A DNA stretch of 64,000 bases from Laburnicola sp. R22_1 (Eukaryota; Ascomycota; Dothideomycetes; Pleosporales; Didymosphaeriaceae), in contig JACONQ010000007.1 in assembly GCA_014281115.1 (NCBI GenBank), forward strand, positions 1,860,001 through 1,924,000, read 5' to 3'. The stretch's first letter is position 1. Each line of letters opens with the position of its first letter. Position numbers and translations under genes: made by a program. Below are positions 22,054 to 35,000 of the stretch, piece by piece. The notes below the pieces were generated by a model. It searched no databases. It worked only from the letters and a program-made list of their open reading frames with translations, and had not been told where the DNA came from.

Positions 22054-23670
22054 ATGTCTTCTAAGCCATCTAATAAAGCTTGGTTACTTATTGCTATTAG
22101 AGCTATTGAACAAGACCCAAATCTTATAGAGCGAGCAGTAGCAGGACTGTATAACAACGAAACGACTGCACGACGCGATAACCCACCTAAATTAAAGAAT
22201 TTTACTTTTCTTGAGGAGCAGGCGCTTGTTAATCGTATAATCGAGCTGGACACGCGTGGATTCCCTCCTACAAAGCTTATAATACGCACAATGACTAATT
22301 CACTACGTTTATAGAGAGGAAAGCCACCTGTTAGTATTAACTAGACAGATACGTTAATTAAGCGCAGACGTGAAGTTAAAACGCGTTGGTCTTAGTCATA
22401 CAACAACTAGAGGGCATAATAGGAAGATCCTAAGGTTATAAACGCATAGTTTAAGCTTATAGAGGGCATTAAAGTTAAGTACGGCATTATGGATAAGGAC
22501 ACCTACAATTTTAATAAATTAGGATTCCTAATAGGGGTTATAAGGTCTTAGCTTGTAGTTATAGCATTAGAGAGACGTGCGAAATCCAAATTAATATAGC
22601 CAGGCGACCGCTAGTAGATTACGGTGATCTAGGGTATCTGCGCTGCTAGATAGATAATTCCTCCCTTTATTATCTATGCTAGCAAGCGTTACATCTCTAT
22701 CTAGTACAAAGACGCGTTAATTCCTGGCGATTAGGTAATCGCTGTTAGCGAGAATGGCTAGACAAATAACGAGCTTGGTATTGCGTAGTTAAAATACTTT
22801 AACGCGCATACAAAGGGACGCGCTAAAGGAACCTATTAGCTGCTAGTTATTAACGGCTATAAGAGCTATAACTTAATTAAGTTCTAGAATTACTATAAGA
22901 AACATAAGATTATTACTCTCTATATACTACTATATTTATTACACCTACTGTAGCTGTTAGATGTGGGCTGTTTCTCCCCGCTAAAGAAGGTATATAGTGC
23001 TGAAATCTTGGGCTTAGCGTGTTAGCTAATAACTTACATTACAAAGATTAAGTTCCTTCTAGCCTTTAAAACCGCGTTTTTAAAGGTTTTCTCTGCAGAG
23101 ATAATTAAGGGTAGTTTTTGCAGTGCTGGGCTAGTCCTATTAAATATAGAGGAGGTGTTGCAGCACCTTAACATCCGCATCTGTATACCTAGTCTGCCTA
23201 TTAAAGAGCCTACCACCTAGGAGTCTAAAACACCAAGTAACCTACGCGAATTTAAGGCGCAATCAACACTAGTTCGTAAGAGAATTAGAGATTACTTTAA
23301 TTTATCACTAACTTTAACTATGCAGGTGCTTAAGAAGCTTAAAAAAGGCGCTCTAAGTGCAATTTATAGTTAGGTACTAGTGTTAGATGAAATTGCAGGC
23401 CTTCGCAAGATAATTAAGGAGACTACAAGGCGAAAATTGCGTAAAAGGAGGCATATTCAGCATTAGGGATCACTTACAGTAGCAGAGGGATCTTAGCTAG
23501 CCACTTCTAAGGACGCTGGTGGACAGAAGAAGGGTAAATAGTTGTTAGGTACTAGTCGCGCTGCAACAGGGCCATTAACTTAACGGCGTTGTGGTATTTG
23601 CAGGCAACCTGGACACAATGCGCAAACCTACTAGGGAGTTAAAGAGGAAGAATCTAAATTAGATGTATTA
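22054..23670 (+). pseudogene. Pogo/Fot1-like transposase with C-terminal zinc knuckle (family A)
   Basis: Open for 86 codons from ATG 22054: a helix-turn-helix/CENP-B-type DNA-binding domain (ARRDNPPKLKNFTFLEEQAL, LDTRGFPPTKLIIRTM). After that it is interrupted only by TAG/TAA. The DDE triad is visible but broken. The first Asp reads Asn (YNFNKLGF, 22513-22515), the second reads Asn (LLVINGYKSYN), and the third survives (LLDVGCFSPLKK). The C-terminus has a knuckle C-x2-C-x4-H-x4-C at 23590-23631 whose last Cys has become Tyr, then a TAG. Element B interrupts the sequence after 23670. DNA cut-and-paste role known for the family; this copy is dead. Confidence 0.87.
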
Positions 23671-25804
23671 CCGTGGGTCACCACCTGGTGCACGGCCCCA
23701 CCTGGTGCACGGTTTCCAGATGCCCACACCCACAACTTTTGCAGCTGTAGAGTCGCATATATATTGTATTATCGCGAGATTTTTTAGTGGAGGGCTTTTA
23801 AGGACCTATTTGATTGATTGGTAACGATAAACTACGTGCGATACCTTTATGGGAGGCGTACTTTGCGGGTGCGCGTGGCAGGGCCGGGTGTAGGCACCAC
23901 ATCAACTACAGATGATATATCCACACTAACATTTTCTGTCTCTTTAGTGACTTAAGGAGGTGGTGCAAAGGCCTTTTAACGGTGTCTATTACCCTTTTTG
24001 GAGAATTGTATATCTTGTTGGAGTTGCTTTTTGGCTTTGCGCGCGATCCTAGCTTCTTTGCGCTGCATAGCCTTCTCGCGCTATTCTTAAAGGCGTATTT
24101 CTTTAGCCACCTCTCTTATGCGCTGCCTCTTTTTAAGCATAGTAGCTTTCTCCTACTTCTGCTACTCCCTACACTTAATCTCCTTAGACTTCTATTGTTA
24201 TAGTAGCTGCTTATTAGCATCCTTTTGTGCTTGGCGATCGCGGGCGTCCTTAACTTTAGATAGCAACTAGAATATAGCTCCACTATTATACTCCTACAGT
24301 GCCTTAAGTAATAGAGGCCTGCCATGTTAATGGCGCTTCTTCTTATTGACAAAGGCCCCTCTAAGTCGCTTGTTTTCATGCTGGAGGAGCTGTTTTTGTA
24401 TAGCCATTACGTGAATTGTCTAGCTTAGCTGTTGGGGGCGTCAATCGTAGATATCCTCCACTACCTGGCGCAGTAATCGCTCAATCTTTCTCCAATCTAA
24501 AGCGCTGAGTACGGAAGTAGTACTATCGCTTAATAAGGGCCTCTCAGTCTCCTCTATTTTAAACTTCTTAAGTATAGCCTCTAGGTCTAACGGCGAAAGC
24601 CCTATGACTTAAAAAGCCGTTAAGATTGTCTTTTCCTTAAATATTATATGCTAGGCCTTATAGAACAAGCGGAAGAAGTCTCTTTTTGTAATTGCGGAGA
24701 TGCCCTAGCAGCTATATATGAACTCAGAGAGCTTGTTTAAGTAGGCAGTTGATAGAGGCTTAAAAAGGCAGACGTTAAGCGGCTGCAAGGTGTGGGTAGC
24801 GTGGGGAGGATAGATGGCTAGAAGAATCCAATTGTTGTCGCAAAACTTGATAAACTCTATCAATATATGTGAGCTATAGCTGTTAAGGATAAGTAGACAA
24901 TATGATTGTCTTGCCTTTGCTTTTATTTCGCGATTGAACACCTGTTTAAGCCATGCGAGCCCTAGCTTGTTGTTAGTCTATCTACTGGGCAATAAGGCGA
25001 AGAAGGTTTTGTGCTCTGCAGGGTTGAAATCTTAAAGCTATAAGTCTTATATCTTGCTAAAAACAGCCTAATAAATTAGTGTAGGTGTGAGATAGCTGCC
25101 GTTAGCGCAAATACAGGCTATCGTAGTTATCCACTCCCTGTTGCCGTTCTAGAGTGCTTGTTTCACGCCTCCGTAATTATATTAATGGCAGGAGAACACG
25201 CGCTTTATTTTTAACAGCACACTAATTAAGAAGCCCTTCTTATCCATATTGTAGATATTGCGAGCCTCGATATTGTACTGAGTTATCTTCTAGTCTAGGA
25301 GCTTAAAATATAGGACGTATTTAAAGGCAGAGTTAGCTCTGTGGCGTGTGGAATCGATGCTGGATGCCTATTGAGATATAAGCTTAATGTGATGCCGCGC
25401 AATAAAGCGATCAACCTAGTTTTTTCCTAGCTCTTTTTCTGCTATTTCTGCTGCGAAATTCCGTATTATCTCCCTTGTAGGTGGTAGCCCTTGTACACAG
25501 AGCTTATCAATATATTGTACGAGCTCAGTTTCCTGTGTAGAGTTGAGAAGGCGCATATTATCGACTTTCTCTGCATAGCTGCCGATAACCCCGCGGTGAC
25601 GCTTCGACAGCAACGTTTGATCAACACCGTACTTTTTCGCAGTCTAAGTATAATTAGGCTTCTCTCCAAGCTTTAGCGATTTTAACGACTCTAGGGCAGC
25701 CTCCATTGGGTGTATATTGGTGGTGTAAAGCGATTCTGAAAGTGCGGGAGATTTGGTGTTGGCCGTGCACGAGGTGGGGCCGTGCACGAGGTGGTGACCC
25801 ACGG
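23671..25804 (-). mobile_element. Pogo-like DNA transposon, family B, nested in family A
   Basis: 2134 bp bounded by inverted repeats of at least 42 bp (CCGTGGGTCACCACCTGGTG... on the left). It inserted at a TA that is duplicated (23669-23670 and 25805-25806). Each end carries two tandem 14-bp units: CACCTGGTGCACGG at 23682 and 23699, with the counterparts at 25763 and 25780 on the right. The element is GC-richer than its host, so it is younger. Confidence 0.93.
23820..25706 (-). pseudogene. Pogo/Tigger-like DDE transposase (family B), lightly RIPed
   Basis: Starts at ATG 25706 (MEAALESLKSLK), with a single TAG at codon 21 before the next open run. The helix-turn-helix/CENP-B-type region lies at 25613-25416 (LVQYIDKLCVQGLPPTREII). 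The core follows: YNMDKKGF with the first Asp kept (25242-25244), then LLILNSYSSH with Asn for the second Asp (24882-24884), then LQPLNVCLFKPLS with Asn for the third (24774-24776). A basic, Lys/Arg/Gln-rich C-terminal tail runs to about 23900. The frame is continuous, with about 15-20 stops, all TAG/TAA types. Loss of two catalytic Asp makes it inactive. Confidence 0.87.
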
Positions 25805-25928
25805 TAACTTAGTATATATTTTCAAGTAGTGTTGCGACGCAGTCTGATAATAAATGAAATGGTTTGGTGGGGTCTTGGCAAAGGTGGCGCGCTCACTAGT
25901 GTAGGTCACTCGCTGGTGAACCACATTA

Positions 25929-26082
25929 TACCTATTAATATAACTTATATTATTTGCAATAATTAGAATAGTAAAGAATAGAAATAGATAACTACAGCGT
26001 AGCAGCGCTAAAGCTATTTTATTCCTCCCCTAAAGTTCTAAGTGGCCTCTTTATAAAAACTTTATATATAGAAACTTTATAC
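25929..26082. other. Short unassigned AT-rich spacer
   Basis: About 150 bp between element A copy 2 and the SINE-like arm. Nothing recognisable. Confidence 0.4.
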
Positions 26083-26520
26083 TAAAACTACTAAGCTCGC
26101 TTAGCAGTTTAAACGCGTTTTTTTTGTAATTACCTTTTTTACGCTCGTTTTAATTACTAAGTAGGAGGCTCTACTTTTTTCATTATGTTATTTAAGATAA
26201 AAGTCTTTGTTGTCCTACCCCTAGATAGATAAATTAACGCTATATAGATAAGAATAAGTTATATATATCTTATATAATTACTTCCTTTATTTTATATAGT
26301 AGTAATATCTATTTGCTAATTTTATAAAGGTTTAATCTACTATACTTTTATATATAGAGAATAAGATATAATAAAATAAATTATATGTGGCGTTATTCTA
26401 TCTACCTATAGGTAGGACGACAAAGGCTTTTATCTTAAATAATTTAATAAAAAAGCTAAGCCCCTTACTTGGGAATTACAAAAGGCGTAAAAAGGTAATA
26501 AAAAAATTGTGAATAAATTT
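26083..26520. repeat. Inverted pair of SINE-like family I copies
   Basis: Left arm about 26083-26240 (CTACTAAGCTCGCTTAGCAG ... GATAGATAAATTAACG) and right arm about 26385-26520, its reverse complement. They are separated by about 145 bp of other AT-rich DNA. Each arm matches the family copy at 63295-63452 over most of its length. The left arm carries a tRNA-like head with a B-box-like AGTTTAAACGC. It could be two independent insertions or a fold-back rearrangement. Confidence 0.6.
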
Positions 26521-26608
26521 AATATAAATTATAGAGCTAATAATAACTTATATAATTTGTCTTTACTCCTACTAATTTATAGCTAAGAGTTAGTTAACTA
26601 CTAATTAG

Positions 26609-26898
26609 TATTAAATAGGGACTTTGTAGCTACCTATATAGATATTAATATCTAATACTTTATACTAGTAAGTATAGAAAGTGTATAAGGTAATTATATA
26701 AGAAAGAAATATAATATAATAGAACTAACTTTAGTATTAATTATTTATATCTAGAAAAGGTATAAATAGATAGGAGAAAATTTTATAGTGTATAGGCTAT
26801 AGCGCATAGGCAATATATAATCCCTATATAATACTATTATACGGCAATATTAAAACCTTAACACTCTTAGGTGCCCTTGCCTATATAGTGTACGGACA
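26609..26898 (+). repeat. Solo LTR, family F
   Basis: 290 bp, TATTAAATAGGG... to ...GTACGGACA. It matches 31525-31796 and 60629-60918, especially the last 60 bp (AAAACCTTAACACTCTTAGG). Flanks ATTAG and ATTAT share four of five bases. It lies against the right-hand part of an element G copy and seems to have inserted into it. Confidence 0.7.
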
Positions 26899-27031
26899 AT
26901 TATTTTATATATATTTTGTTACTACTACTATGTGCTAGGTACTACTAGTAGGTTGTAGTACCTCCTATTTTACTCCTCTCTATGTATAGTGCGGATTTAA
27001 CCTTAGAATCTTAACATAATAAAGATTTTTA
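26899..27031 (-). mobile_element. Right-end fragment of element G
   Basis: Matches the last 130 bp of G at 49725-49852 (TATATATTTTGTTACTAC ... AAAGATTTTTA), with RIP-type differences. The left part cannot be followed past the F solo LTR, and no 15-bp duplication is recognisable. Confidence 0.65.
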
Positions 27032-27582
27032 ATACTTCCTACTAACTTCAATTTTAAAGTCTCTAAATAATCTAAACTTTAATCTCTAAATTAGAGACTG
27101 GCATCTATATATTTAGGACTTTCCTAGCGACTTTAAGTTATGGTATACAGCCTAGCTAATAGACGAGTGATATCAGACAGCTAGCTAATCACTCTAGACA
27201 TAATAATCTAGGCTAAGTTAAATATTGCCAAGAAAAAGAAATAGTAATAAGTTATATTTTACTATTATTATAGAGCTTAGTATTCTCTTTTATAATAGAT
27301 CTATTAGGCCATGCAATACAAAGTAGCGTTAAGCCCTTTATTCTTACTCTAATCTATAGCAATTACTTAGTGTAGCTACACAATAGGTAATAAGCTTCTA
27401 AGGCTTAAGATAATATGCTATTTTTAGACATAGGCGATAGTGCTGCTAGATCTGCATTACTTCTATCTATTTCTTTAGATTTGCTATAATTTTCCAACAT
27501 AATTAACTAAGATAAAGAAGAAGTAGAACTATTAAACTTAATATAGCTATTACTATAAGAATTAATTTGTCTATAGGCATTG
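27032..27582. other. Unassigned RIPed DNA
   Basis: About 550 bp between the G fragment and the gypsy E LTR. No repeat ends or protein family seen. Confidence 0.35.
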
Positions 27583-28259
27583 TGTCACTAATCTTAGGTG
27601 CGATCCCCTCGCTTATATTATATTACTCTTTGTAAACTAGCGCAATTACAAAGCGAGATTCTAAGCAACGCTATATATATAGCCTGCCTACGTACCCACC
27701 TTATATAGGTATTACTACTATCTTATATATAGTGTAATAATCCTATTAGTGCCCTTATACTATAGTAGTAATTATTAAGCTGCAGCTTAACTATCTACAG
27801 CCTATCTCTAGGGCGTTATTAATAATAACGCCTATTAACTAACGCAGTGGGCAGGCCCCCTACATTCTTAAATACTTTGCGTATTAGGAGTAGAGATGCC
27901 TCTCCTAGATCGTTATATAACTAATAGCAACTATAACACTTACTTATAGGTTACCCCTTAATAATAGGTGTAGTAGGAGATAAAGAATAGCTACTACCTT
28001 ATTTATAGCAGTACGTAGGTTACGTCTTATAAGACGTTAGCCTCCTAGCACTACTATAGTCCCTAGGAAAATAACTTACTTATAAGTAATATAGCTCTAT
28101 ATAATAACTTATAAGCTTACTAAAGCTTTATATATAATAACTACTAAGGCAATTATAAGAGCAGCTTACTAATAAGCAAATTTAGTTATTACAACAACTA
28201 TTAGTCTGGCTTTCTTAAATAAGTCACCTATAACTATTTATTAAACTTATTAGAAGTCA
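27583..28259 (+). repeat. 5' LTR of gypsy E
   Basis: 677 bp, TGTCACTAATCTTAGG ... AGAAGTCA. It matches the reversed solo LTR (13474 down to 12776) over its length and the truncated 3' LTR over 200 bp. The near-identical GCGAGATTCTAAGCAACGC motif is present in each. Confidence 0.82.
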
Positions 28260-28369
28260 CTATAAATTATAGTAATTCTATTCACCTTACTAATAAGAAA
28301 TAAGACAATATTAATAGTAGTAATATCTCTAACTATAACATTTACTCTATTACTTATAACACATAGAAC

Positions 28370-28545
28370 CTCTATAATAATAGTGAATAGTTGCAATATA
28401 TAGGACCTTTGCAATAATAGTAGATAATTACAATATATAGAATCTCTATAATAAAGGTAAAGAGTAGTAATATATAAGACCTTTACCATAACAGTAGATA
28501 GATATATATAACCTTTATAATAATAGTAAATAATAACAACCTAAA
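28370..28545. repeat. Minisatellite, about 37-bp units
   Basis: Four to five imperfect tandem units (type ACCTTTGCAATAATAGTAGA, then TAATTACAATATATAG) in the leader of gypsy E, downstream of its 5' LTR. An open frame on the minus strand across it (28250-28489) is repetitive translation, not a gene. Confidence 0.7.
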
Positions 28546-29000
28546 TAGCTTATAGCCTAAGGTATAGTTATAAACTAAGTTAGTAAGATCTACGCCCCTA
28601 GTAAATTGCTCTAGTATAGTATAGCAGCAAACCTAGTATTTAGGCGCGCTCGCTTTGCGTAGTTAAAAGTCTTAAGACCTTATAGTAATTCTAATAAGTC
28701 TTACCTACTTTGGCAAAAGCCTAGGAAGTCTAATATTACTATATAATATCTTAGGTTTTTATATATACCTAGACTTTTATAATTATATATAGGCTATAGT
28801 TATAACACCTTGTATAAAAGTAACTATAGCAACTAACTATAGCACCTACTATATTCTTAACTTGCAATCTTAACCTTTAACCTAAGTTATACACTTACTA
28901 AGAGACAAACCTATTATATATAGTAGATAAGATAGTAAGACTAAGCTATAAAAATAATAATAACACTAGCTTTTATAAAACGTTTCGCGACTTTGCTACT

Positions 29001-32000
29001 ATGTCTTAGCTAGAGGTCCTAACTTAGCAGAGTACTACTTAGGATACCCTGCCTATAAATTAGAATAAGTTAGACAATAACTTACTAGAGATAGAGCGAC
29101 AACATAATAAGCGCAAAGTTACCTTTAAAAGGAACTTCTTTAATCTAAAAATTATAATAAAGCTTTTATAAATAAGGATAAAAATAATAATATTTAACCT
29201 TTTAACAAAAGTAACCCTTTTGTTAATATATATAATTAACTAACTACAACATGTAACTAACAAGATTATATTAGTTTATTGTCTACTAATCTTCCTAAGT
29301 ATATATACTTTACTAATATTACTAATAGTAATAGCAATATACTAGATTACTAACTCTAAGTTAGTATGACTAGTGTAGAGAATAGTTTAAAACTAGACAA
29401 AGTTAAGGTTTAAGAATATGTACGGTTTGTTAATGCTATTAACTAGAAACCTAAGTTTTAGTAAAATATTATTATATCACTATTAATAACTATACAATAA
29501 ATTACTAACAAATTAAAAGATAATTAGACTAAGCTTTAAGAGTTTAAATAACTTAAGGCTAGTTATAAGGTGTTAGAATAATAGATTAGAATAAAGTTAA
29601 AATATGGTAAAATATTAGAGAGTTATATATTATTATACAAGGACTTCCTTAAGGTAGTAAAATAAAATAAAATCTAGCTACGAGTATAGTATAAGTTGTT
29701 AAAAAAGGACTTTATTACTCTTAGGAGGTCTAAGATCCCTGCCGCCTATTATATAGTCTTATAACAATAACTTACCGAGCTCTAAGGCTAACTGCCAGAT
29801 AATTACGTCCCACGCGTTAACTATTAAGACTTAGAGAACCGTGTTTTACAATTAGCGAAAGCTAAGTATACAATTTAATAAGAATTAAACATAGCTTACA
29901 CTTATAGTACTAAGCTTAGAGAATAACTACCTATATATATTATATAGCGGGGTTAGCCTTATAATACGCAATAGTTTAGAAATTCTAATTAGCCTATCTT
30001 CTTTATTAAGCAACTTCCTAACATTAAAGTTTGCTATACTCTAGCAAATAATCTGTCACTTAATTATATATATCTATCTCTCGCCTTAGATTTATATTAT
30101 AATAGGCGTGCTATTAGCTATATAAGTTATGCATAATAACAGACCTATCTACTGCCTTCTTATAAGATAATTCTATTACTAAAACTTATAGTAAATCCCT
30201 AATACTTACGTATCTAAATATCTAAGGTAAATCTCTTCTCTAGTAAAAATAAGAATAAGAATAACTATAAACGCTAGCGCATAGCATTAATAGACAAACT
30301 ATAGACTTTACCTACTAAGTAGCTTTGTATTATATATTTGCAAAGCCAACTAAAGAGGTAGGCCTAAACTTTTATATACCTATATTTTAAGACTGCTATA
30401 ACTATCGCTAATATACTTAGCTATCTTAATAAGATCTATTTATTAGAGAACAAACTATTAAACGCCCAAAAAAATTATAGATAATACTCTAGTCTAGGGC
30501 CCTAGAAAGACTCTTATAGATTAGCACGCGCGATTTATAGGAGTTATTAACTATCTTAGTATACTTAATTACTTACTAATAAATTACGCCTACTAGCTTA
30601 TATATACTCGCGTTATATATACTACTAACACATTATTTATCCCTAGTAAGTCTTTTACTACTTATATAGAATACGTATTATATATAGAATGCCTTACTTA
30701 CAAATCTATAATAGGTTATTTAGGAGTCTCTACAATAGCTCCTATTTAATTAAAAGCTCGCATAATAAATATAACTATAACTAAATCTAATACTACTATA
30801 TATACTACTTTATCTGCCCTATATATAAAGTTTACTAGGCATAATAACTATTAGTGCATATTACACAAATTAGACCTACTAGCTAAAGATAATACCTATT
30901 TTAAATACGACGTAGTAGGATATTAAGCAATAGACATAACTACTAACTATTGTAATAATACTATTACTCTAGCAAAGGATATTAAGTATCTTTATATTAT
31001 TTTCTTAGGCCCTATTAATTATAAAGACGCGCAGCATATCTATACTATTTAGATAAACTCTAACGAACTATATAGAATATATAGATATAATAGCTCCTAT
31101 AGTAAGTTACCCAAATCTAATAACCTAGCTAATAACAATCTAGATGTGCGTTAAGGTTAAGACTATATGGATAAGGATAAGTTATATTTTTAATAGCTTT
31201 AGAGCAAAATTACATAATAGAGTAATAATAATAGTGTATATAAAGGAATCTTATAGCAGCATAGCAAAAGATTAATAAGTTTAAATTAGATGCAGAATTA
31301 GGTCTTAATCTATAGCATATATAATAAATCTCCGCAATTAATATATATAAACTAGATAAAACTAAATAATAACTCTAGTTTACTTATTTAGTTAAACTAG
31401 CTGCACTTTAAAAATAGGCAAAGACGTAATAGCTTACTAATACTAGAGCTAGTGCAAGTTTTATTAGTCTTTTATATATTAAATAACACTAGATAAGACT
31501 ATACTATATTAATAATTTAATTACTATTAAATGGGCTTTATAGCTAGCTAATTAAACAGAATGGTTACATATTTAATTAGTAAGAGAGAGGATTGTACGG
31601 TGTATATAGCGTACGAAGGGTAGGTAGAGTGAGGCAAATAGATCTAGTTGTTACTTGCTTGTCTCTAGGGAGGGTGCGGATAAAGGAGAAGATCCTGCGG
31701 CGCACTGACATCACGTGATCCCCACGTGATGCCATCGTGCGGCAATATTGAAACCTTAACACCCTTAGGTGCCCTTGCCCGTACGGTGTACGGACAATTA
31801 CCCTATGCCTTACAGATAGCAAAGTTATAAATAATATTAGTTAAGCTATAAACCTTATAATATAATATAGTACCCACACTAGCACTATAATATACTTTAT
31901 TACTAATATTAGCACTTTTAATATTATTCTTAGTATAAATTAGATATTTACTTATAACTCGCAACTAGGATTATACAACTAATTTATAACGTTTAATACG

Positions 32001-35000
32001 TATTATTGCCTAATTTATTATATTAAATATACGCTGCCTAAAACTATATACTATAATAAGCTACTTACTAGTTTATTATAACCTATAATAACTTATAAGA
32101 ATATTAGTCTAATTACTAGCCAGATAGCTTATTAAATAATAGTTCACAATCTAGACTTTGTAACCTAGCTAAAGCCTTATAATTAGGACTAATTAGGCTA
32201 ACTACATAACCTAATAATAGGCAATTATAATGCGCAGATATTCTTTGCTGCTATAAGACTTACCACATATAGTTAGATATATTACAATAAGTTTAAAAAA
32301 AGTTGTCTAATAAGCCCTATATAATAAGTAAGATAAGGTAGTTGTTACCTATATAGTTATAAGATAAGTCTTAGTATTTTAACCTAAAGAAGGCTAATAA
32401 GTTACCTCTCTATCGCCCTAGAGTTAACTATACTATTAACCTTATTAATAATAAAGCCCTACAACTATATATATATATATAGTCTTACGTAACTAGAGAC
32501 TATAGTAGTTAAAAATATATTAATAAAATAACTATAAAAGGGTTCTTATAGATAAGTACGTCTTTGTACGTATTTTCTATCCTTGTTATTAAAAAATCAG
32601 ACAGTAAATTACGCGTTTGCGTTAATTATTACGCTATTAACACTATTATATAGCATAGTCGCAATACGCCACTATTATTAAAAAATACGCTAGCATATAT
32701 AAATAAGATATGGTTTATATCCATTATAAATATTACTATAGATTTTAATAATATACGCATTAAGGAAGGTAATAAAGAAAAAATAGCATTTCTTACACAA
32801 TATAGACTTTATAAGTACACTGTTATGCCATTTAGACTTACTAAAGCTTTTAGTACTTTTTAAATATATATTAATAAGATATTATAATAACACCTAGATA
32901 ACTTTTATATAGCTTACTTAGACAATATACTTATATATAGTAAAACTAAGGAGGACTATATTAAATATATGTAGACTATAGTTAACAAATTTTAATATAC
33001 TAATCTGTACCTAAATATTAACAAGTGTTAATTTAAAGTTAAAAAGATTAAGTACTTAGGAATTATACTAACTACTAAGGGTGTTAAAATAGACCCTAAA
33101 AAGGTTTAGGCAGGGCATAACTAGCAGCTACCGCAGTTACTTAAAGATATATAGGCTTTTCTAGTTTTTATAAACTTCTACTAATAATTTATTAAAGGCT
33201 TTAGTTAGATTACTCGCCCACTAACAAATCTAACTAAAGGTAATACACTAAAGAACTAGCCTATTAAGCTAGGGACTCCTATAGTAACTATATTTAAAGC
33301 ACTTAAGCGGGCCTTTGTAACACTACCCATCCTAGTCTATTTTAACCTAAATAAGAATGCTTAGCTAGAGACTAACGTGTTAGACTTTATTACTACGACA
33401 GTACTATTATAAAAGAATAGGTAGGGCGTACTATAGTCTATTGCGTACTTATTATATAAAATAAACCCTATAGAGTGCAACTATAAGATCTATAATAAAA
33501 ACCTTTTAGCTATTATACGCGCCTTTAAAGAATAAAAATCTAAGCTATTAGATACCTAGGATCCTATTAATATTATTACTAATTACCTCACTTTACAGTA
33601 CTTTTTAACTAGTAAGTAGCTTAATTAATAATAAGTGTAATAGGTAGAGTTTCTAGCTAAGTTTAACTTTTATATTTAGTACCGCCCTAGCAAATAAGAC
33701 ATAAAATCTAACGCCCTAACGCGCTATCTAGATAACTTACCTAAAGGTAATAATAATGCCCGCTAACAATACTAAGTCTAAATAGTCTTACAGCTAGAAA
33801 TTTTTAAAGTAGAAAAGTTATATTATATAGTTACTACTACCTACGCTTTATAAAATAAAAGTTGTTACTCTAGTCTAAAGCTTATAGCTATATTATACTA
33901 TATTTCTAAACTTACCACTAATAATAATAATTCTATTATTATAACTATAATAGAAACTAATAAGACAGCGCAATTGCTTAAGGATATTAAAATAGCCTAT
34001 ACTATTAATAAGATAGTCTAAGATATTATTGCCGCTATTAAGGCCAAAGCTTAATATTTGCTAAAGAAGGTCCTTAAGTAGGGATTTAGAATTAAGGTTG
34101 CTAGCTATTAGCTAAGTGAGGGTCTACTATATATTAAGAACTAACTATATATCCCTAGTAATAAGAAGCTCTTTACGCACATCCTTAAGCAAGCTTATAA
34201 TAGTATTATTATTAGATATATTAGTTGCGAGGATACTTATAAACATATTAGTCGCTAGTACTATTAGCTATACATAACACGTACTATTACCTATAATATT
34301 TACATATATATATCCTACCGCTATAGTAAGCTATACTATAATACTAAGTATAGTTTATTGCATCTATTGCCAGTCCTAAATTAATACTAGAAGTCTATCT
34401 TAATAGACTTTATTATTAGCTTACTACCTTATTATAATAATAGTAAGATCTATATAGCCATTATAGTTATTATTAACTAGCTTAGCAAAAAAAAAGTTTA
34501 TCTCCATATTTAAAATTATAGCCAAGGTAGTTACAAAGGCTTTTATTACCTACGTCTAGTATAAAAAGAGTTTTCTAGAGAATATTATTAGTAACTATAG
34601 TTAATAGTTTATATCTTACTTCTAGAAACAGCTTTATAAATATCTTAGCGCTAAACTATAATTATCTACTAGTTAGCATCCTAAGATAGACAGCCAAATA
34701 GAGGTTGCCAACGCCACACTAAAAGAATACTTACACGCGTATATTGACTATTAATAAGATAACTAGGCCTTATACTTACCTATAGTAAAGTTTGTTGCTA
34801 ACTTTTTAGTTAGTAAATTAACTAGAGTAGCTCTCTTTATTACTACTAAAGACTATTTACTACATAATAGTACTAAACTAGCTTAATTATATAATATTAC
34901 TATAAGTTAGTAAGTAAGAACGCCGCTACTAGTAAGAGTTCACTTATAGCGCCTATACGTATAAATTATTAACGCGCAGACAACTTTATTAACTCTCTTA

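Larger units (their letters stand above)
21957..25926 (+). mobile_element. Fot1/pogo-type transposon, family A copy 2, split by element B
   Basis: Inverted repeats as in copy 1 start at 21957 and end at 25926, each beside TA (21955-21956, 25927-25928). Removing element B and its TA duplicate leaves about 1834 bp, close to the 1857 bp of copy 1. The transposase is on the plus strand and is better preserved at its 5' end than in copy 1. Confidence 0.92.

Noticed and set aside
28250..28489. 79-codon minus-strand frame with repeated YIL/QLF words
   Set aside because: Translation of a tandem minisatellite in the gypsy E leader, not a gene.
31577..31822. 81-codon minus-strand Arg-rich frame
   Set aside because: Lies wholly within, and runs past the end of, a solo LTR with a perfect 5-bp duplication.
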